From: BM707 sp041592975
GTDB lineage: Bacteria > Desulfobacterota > Desulfuromonadia > Desulfuromonadales > UBA2294
Length of the DNA: 6,660 nt
Direction: 5' to 3'
NCBI GenBank assembly: GCA_041592975.1
Contig: JBFHOZ010000129.1
Location: 1 to 6,660, forward strand
Shown one piece after another: positions 6,304-6,660 of this stretch. The position numbers and the translations under genes were made by a program. How positions within the stretch are numbered: the stretch's first letter is position 1; every line of letters begins with the position of its first letter. Under the pieces are notes generated by a model. It searched no databases, was not told where the DNA came from, and was given only the letters and a program-made list of their open reading frames with translations.

Positions 6304-6426
6304 TCAATGCGGAAAAAAACGGCAGAAAAGATAGGAACAGGCCCGCAACCAAGTCGCTATCGCAGCGGCATGAGACTGATGGGCCTGGGAGAACCTGCTG
6401 AAATCACGGTATATTGCAATAGACCT

Positions 6427-6451
6427 GCCGGCAAAAAGCGTAGTTGCCGCC
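6427..6451 (-). terminator. Weak hairpin after the IHF/HU gene
   Basis: Just past the TGA stop, GGCGGCAA and TTGCCGGC can form six contiguous pairs plus one outer pair across a G-G mismatch, with a nine-base loop. No U-run follows, so this is not a standard intrinsic terminator; it may be a weak or factor-assisted end or an mRNA 3' stem. Confidence 0.25.
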
Positions 6452-6457
6452 GACGTT

Positions 6458-6660
6458 TCATCCGTCAACCAGCTCCCGCAGCTCCTTGCCGACCTTGAAA
6501 AAGGGAAGTTTCTTCGGATTGACGCTGATGACCTCGCCGGTTTTCGGGTTCCGCCCCATGTAGGCCTTGTAATCCTTGACGATAAAACTGCCGAATCCGC
6601 GTATCTCGATCCGGCCACCATGTGTCAGGGTGTCCGACATGGCGTCGAAAATGATATTGA
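6458..6660 (-). CDS. ihfB: IHF-beta/HU family DNA-binding protein, C-terminal part (cut by the right window edge)
   Basis: The last 66 residues of a histone-like DNA-bending protein; the start lies outside the window. Visible are the end of helix 2 (NIIFDAMSDTL), the signature GRIEIRGFGSF, the DNA-binding arm with GRNPKTGE, whose Pro wedges between base pairs in IHF and HU, and the closing FFKVGKELRELVDG. The sequence RIEIRGFGSF is more like IHF-beta than HU, so it is probably one subunit of the IHF heterodimer; the symbol is tentative because HU-type members in this bacterial group look similar. IHF helps activators reach sigma-54 promoters, which makes the candidate promoter next door noteworthy, though no functional link is shown. 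An ATG at 6640 is in frame but internal to the conserved fold and is not the start. Confidence 0.9.
   Translation of the reverse strand, partial: NIIFDAMSDTLTHGGRIEIRGFGSFIVKDYKAYMGRNPKTGEVISVNPKKLPFFKVGKELRELVDG

Noticed and set aside
6313..6319. A T7 run on the minus strand as an intrinsic terminator for the IHF/HU gene
   Set aside because: No stable GC-rich stem lies directly upstream of it on that strand.
6412..6421. Palindrome TATTGCAATA between the IHF/HU and carbonic anhydrase-like genes
   Set aside because: Ten symmetric AT-rich bases without a second copy or promoter context are too likely by chance.
6289..6498. A 69-codon plus-strand open frame in the intergenic region
   Set aside because: It runs into the antisense of the IHF/HU coding end, has no clear ribosome site and no recognisable motif.

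Overview
The window looks like part of a GC-rich (about 60% by eye, not computed) Gram-negative chromosome. Protein style and gene content fit Desulfuromonadales/Geobacterales (Deltaproteobacteria, Desulfobacterota): an IHF/HU protein, many OmpA-type envelope proteins, a Na/Pi-PhoU transporter next to a Ppx/GppA protein, and a possible sigma-54 promoter. This placement is inference; there is no rRNA or other marker gene. No tRNA, rRNA, insertion sequence, CRISPR array or phage gene is seen.

Every credible gene is on the minus strand, so transcription runs from high to low coordinates. In that order they are: the 3' end of an IHF-beta/HU-type DNA-binding protein gene (cut by the right edge); an intergenic stretch of 266 bases (6192-6457) holding a candidate sigma-54 promoter, a 9-bp direct repeat and a weak hairpin; a gamma-class carbonic anhydrase-like hexapeptide protein; a four-gene envelope cluster; an 83-base gap measured to the next start codon; a Na/Pi cotransporter with a C-terminal PhoU-like domain; and the start of a Ppx/GppA-family gene (cut by the left edge).

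The envelope cluster is packed with gaps of 6, 7 and 10 bases. It encodes a secreted predicted beta-barrel protein with a C-terminal OmpA peptidoglycan-binding domain; a small secreted OmpA-domain protein whose usual peptidoglycan-binding Asp is replaced by Ser; a cytoplasmic single-domain cyclic-nucleotide-binding protein with no DNA-binding domain; and a lipoprotein of unknown function. The mix of three exported proteins and one cytoplasmic nucleotide sensor is the least explained part of the window. The barrel gene also carries a G9 homopolymer that could vary by slippage.

The Na/Pi transporter and Ppx/GppA genes overlap by one base (stop TAG, start GTG), which suggests translational coupling of phosphate uptake with polyphosphate or (p)ppGpp hydrolysis. 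Three annotated starts differ from the longest open frame because a ribosome site or signal peptide favours an internal ATG. Nothing here proves a new system. The envelope cluster is the best candidate for a functionally undescribed module.
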